This document shows, one piece after another, positions 60,408 to 64,000 of a stretch of DNA of 64,000 nucleotides. Position numbers and translations under genes: made by a program. Below the pieces are notes generated by a model, which had not been told where the DNA came from, did not search any database, and saw nothing but the letters and a program-made list of their open reading frames with translations. The stretch's first letter is position 1. Every line of letters starts with the position of its first letter. The stretch comes from Alisma plantago-aquatica (lineage: Eukaryota > Streptophyta > Magnoliopsida > Alismatales > Alismataceae): positions 1,126,072,244 to 1,126,136,243 of the forward strand of contig OY856412.1 of assembly GCA_963693085.1 (NCBI GenBank), read 5' to 3'.

Positions 60408-62231
60408 CAGCGGCGGCACTAAGGGGAGAGAAGCCCCTCTAATTTGGATTTTTTTAACATATATGTGTTGTGTATATTCAATATGGTACTAAACTAAAAA
60501 TGTTTATTTTTTGATATTAACTGAATTATATGCTAATACATTTGCCGTCAAAGTATGTGCACTTTTTTTAAGAAATAATTTTATTACCAATATGATCTAA
60601 TGTAAGAAATGACAAGTAAAAAATATTTAAATAGAACAAATTTCATAAAAAATTCATGAGTTTTCTCATTTTCACAAGTATATTTTGATGTTAAGAATAA
60701 TAGTTTTTTTAAACATAGTCACAATTGTATCACAAATACATGTATTAATGTTAACCTGCTAACTATTACTTTGCAAAAATTATATAATAATTGGGAAACA
60801 ATAATCGATGGTATACTTCATGAAAATACCAAATATTATGTATCTCATTTATACAAAATTAAATATATACTAAAAAGTAGGTACATAGTTCTAAGTGTGT
60901 ATATTTGATTTATACAAATGATGTAGGCTGATTTATTTAATAGAATATTTTATTGAAATATCAAATATTTTACATATCATGTTAAATAATTAAACATATC
61001 ACAATTATATCAAGTACATAGTTTTATGTTGGTATATTTTACTTGTGCTAATGATGCAGCTTGATATATATCTATATTGCGGGTACAATACATGCCAAGA
61101 GAGGTAATAGACTACTCAATATGATTGTTTCTCAATAGAACATGATTTCATGATTATTTTTTCATAATAATTTAACAATATGTGTGATTTTGTAAATTAT
61201 AAAATAAAGATATATTTTTAAAATAATGAAATGACAATGTATCATCATTAGATTAACCCTTAAAACATAATATAAGCATAAAACTATAAAATAAGGTTTA
61301 GAGAAGTATTGTTTAGTATTTATTATTTATGATGCAATGTAATGACGTGTTAAATTTTGTATGATTTAAGTTTAACCAGAGTGCACAATGCTTCTTTCAT
61401 GTTATTCACCAATATCTTGCTCATAATGTTATTGTATATTTTTGTTATAAATCAAGTACTCAATCTGACTTCTACTTACAAATTATGCACCCATTATTTT
61501 CTAAGTTATAATAATTTTTTTGTGATGTCAAACATGGTAGATTTTATTATTTTCTTATTTTCCATCATATCATAGAAACGACTATTATATTTTAGTAACA
61601 TACAAATTATCATAATATTTAGTTTATTAGGAAAAACTAAAGAATAAGTTTAACATTATGATGGTTACATTTTTTGCCATTGTAAATTACTATATTATTG
61701 TTTTCTTGACTTATATATAATAATAATAATAATAATAATTGTCAGATGGTACTACTGATACATAGCAAACTTCTTAACTTCTTTAATACTTTTTAGTTAC
61801 TAGACTTGTCAAACTTGTCACTTAGAAAATTTCTTTGTGTGATCCTAAAATAAAAACAATCCACACATTCAATGTTGAACATATAAATTTATGTGGTTTT
61901 GTTAAAATAACCTACATTTATGGAGTATTATTTTAAAGGAGTATATGGTCTTTGTACTATAAAATTATATAACTCATCTTAAATGTATCTATAATGTTTT
62001 AGGATACATAATCCTAGTTAATAACATATACACAAGTAAGAGTATTTAAATAAATCTAAAAAATCTAATAATCTGCAAAGTTGGGAGCTATGTCCTAAGC
62101 TATATTTTGTCCAGTGTAAGATACATGCATTTTTCTATCTAGATCTAAGTAAATGGGTCAATAACATATTTTTTTAAGAGATGTCAATAGTCTATTTGTC
62201 TCACGATAGTAGTTGAACTCTTATTTACTTA
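60408..62231 (+). mobile_element. AT-rich non-coding element, copy C, interrupted
   Basis: Starts CAGCGGCGGCACTAAGGGG, then CCCCTCTAATTTGGATTTTTT, and follows copy B in the same orientation, including the tracts near 61240-61500 and 61790-62220. It stops at CTTATTTACTTA (about 62220-62231) where the LINE tail begins. The missing end is presumably beyond the window. A short (ATA) microsatellite lies near 61715-61740. Confidence 0.6.
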
Positions 62232-64000
62232 TTTTTTGCAAACCAAGGCTTTATTTATTGATCCCGTGCCCTAGGACAGGAAGAAAGCAAGGATAGTGTC
62301 GCTTGGACATTACAATTCATCCAGGCTGGCTGTAGAGAGGTAGAGAAAGCATGTATAGATCTTAGTACATTTTTAGCTATTCCATCTGCAATAATATTTT
62401 TATTTTTAGGGATATAGTAGAGCATGTCACTATTGTTTTTTCTAAGGTCCCAATACCTCTTGAGTAGGGGCTTGAATCTGCCATTACTTTTAGTTCATCC
62501 TATTAAACATGCCACTGCCTGCTTGGAATCTGATAGTATAATGTAATTAGACAGGTTCTTCACCGCACATATAAGCACAACTTGGATGATTGCAAGGATT
62601 TTAGCTTCCAAATTGGAGTAGGTTGCAGTAGGAAGACCTGAAAATAAGGTGTCATTCCTTATGTTGTCACAGAAGAAGACGCCCATGCCTGCATGACTAG
62701 TGTGTGTTTGATAGGCGGCGTCCACCATTGCAAGGTGTCTATGTGGAGGAAGAGTAAAGCTCTGTGACCTTCGTGGAGGGTGTGAGATGGTCCATGCTTT
62801 GTGGATTGAGTGGGACCGTTCCTGGATGAACTTAACATAGCAAGCAAGAGGAACTATAAGCTTCTCATGTACGAACTTTTTTCACAGATTCTAATTGTAC
62901 CAGCAGGTGACCGCACAAAGACTTGCATTGGGAGCATCTCTCATGGCGGAAGAGAGACAGAAGGTGATCTAGTCATCCTTAGTCATATCGAAGTGTGAGT
63001 TGTCTGTGATGAGCTCCTTCCAGGTCTTTTTACACTCCAAACAGTCCCGGAGAGCATGAAGAGGAGTTTCATTAACATTATTGCAGATGGGGCAGAGATA
63101 ATTCACGTCCATGTGCCAGCGAGCTCGCTCAGTGTTTGTGAGCAGGGCCTTATGTTGTAACAACCATATAAAGACTCAAATGCATTCTGACATCCTAGCT
63201 TTCCATATGTGCTGCATTCAGTATCTGATCGTAGCCATCGGTAGGCATAACGGCTACTCAATACGCCTGTGTTTTCCAGTGGCCACGACCATTGATCAAC
63301 ACCACCAGTAGGGCACGGCGGTGGGATGGTTGCAATCACTTGCCAAGTTTGACTTGGAAGGAAGGCCTTAATGAAGCCCTAGTCCCATTCACCATTATCC
63401 AGGACCATAGAGCTTGCTTGAAGTGTATCGAGGAATGAGGGAAATGTCCAATTGGGGACGGAATCCATAATCGAGCAATTGTTCAACCACCTATCGTGCC
63501 ACACATTAGATGATTGACCATCGTTTATTATTTTACCACACAGTGGTTGGATTTCACCTATTATGTTCTTGATGAAGCTCTAGGTAGGTGAACAGGGTTT
63601 TTTCAGAAAATCTATCATTGACAATATACTTTTCCATGACAATATTGACCCACAGCTTCTCAGATTGATTTAGGAAGGACTATACATTCTTCAGCATTAA
63701 CGAGATGTTCTGATCTCGGGCATCCTAAATGCCAAGTCTGGCTTTGTCTTTGGCTGTCATGAGCTTCCTCCGCGTGACCAAATAGGTTTTCTTGCTGCCT
63801 GAGCCTGACCATATGAAGGTCCAGACATGTCTATTGATGTCATCGCATAGAGTCGGTGAAATCTTCACTGTCTGCATAGTGTACGTAGGTAGAGCCTGGA
63901 GAGTACTTTTGGCTAACGTGATACACCCAGCCATGGAGAGGTGGTGCATCACCCAGCTGTTGAGACGATCCTTTATCAGCATTGTGATATGGTTGTGCGT
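62232..64000 (-). mobile_element. LINE (L1 clade), minus strand, continues past the window edge
   Basis: The 3' end is at the left: T-run 62232-62237 (poly(A) on the minus strand), preceded in its own direction by AATAAATAAAG, a likely poly(A) signal. It carries, from right to left, the end of reverse transcriptase, a zinc-binding domain and RNase H. It inserted in copy C of the AT-rich element. Its 5' end and target duplication are not in the window. Confidence 0.85.
62400..64000 (-). pseudogene. LINE ORF2: RT thumb, zf-RVT and RNase H, broken
   Basis: 63982-63725 has the plant LINE RT block SMAGCITLAKSTLQALPTY and FIWSGS. After several stops the zinc-binding region (63163-62990) reads HKALLTNTERARW, CPICNN and HALRDC. 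RNase H (62728-62400) reads VDAAY, LEAKI and LSDSKQAVACLI; a stop follows, and another frame resumes with IIADGIAKN. The stops and frame changes show that it is inactive. Confidence 0.8.

Overview
The window looks like a repeat-rich stretch of a flowering-plant nuclear genome. The evidence is a split profilin gene of exactly plant length (131 aa, three exons), an Athila-type Ty3/gypsy retrotransposon with a tRNA-Asp primer site, a Ty1/copia element, plant L1-type LINEs with the plant RNase H tail domain, and plant-type telomere-like AAACCCTAA motifs inside giant LTRs. I cannot name the species.

Positions 1-1698 are AT-rich flank with no gene I can support. Positions 1704-46824 (about 45 kb, 70% of the window) are one nested insertion cluster, and each layer is bounded by its own target-site duplication (TSD). 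The outer layer is a decayed Athila-like element (TSD ATGTT, 1699-1703 and 46825-46829). Its gag, protease, reverse transcriptase/RNase H, integrase and ORF1/env-like region can all be recognised, but all carry stops or frameshifts. Three elements sit inside it: a 5'-truncated LINE in pol (6276-7797, 15-bp TSD); a minus-strand LTR-only giant-LTR element in the env-like reading frame (14067-22427, TSD CAAAC); and, in the Athila 3' LTR, a minus-strand copia-type element that has gag but no pol (25273-46115, TSD AACTT). The 5' LTR of that copia element is itself split by a non-autonomous large retrotransposon derivative with two LTRs of about 6.0 kb and only 1.7 kb of interior (31474-45258, TSD GATGT). 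The insertion order follows from the nesting: Athila first; the LINE, the LTR-only element and the copia element later; the giant-LTR element after the copia element.

Positions 46830-49638 are intergenic, with a small tandem duplication, a direct repeat and a probable Tourist-like MITE. Positions 49639-57824 hold the one intact-looking host gene, a minus-strand profilin whose exons total only 396 bp within 8.2 kb. Intron 1 (5.3 kb) contains two related AT-rich elements of 2-2.5 kb in opposite orientation, so the pre-mRNA could fold into a very long hairpin. A third copy lies at 60408-62231. Upstream of profilin are a 5'-truncated LINE (59152-59939, TSD about 13 bp) and, running off the right edge, a longer decayed LINE (62232-64000).

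Apart from profilin, no protein gene here appears able to make a full product. The most unusual material is in the giant-LTR family (telomere-like arrays, dyad AAACGGTCT motifs and a minisatellite inside LTRs, no coding capacity) and in the regularly spaced GGTCGAGTT hairpin motifs of the copia-type element. Coordinates and splice sites were read by eye; divergence values were not computed.
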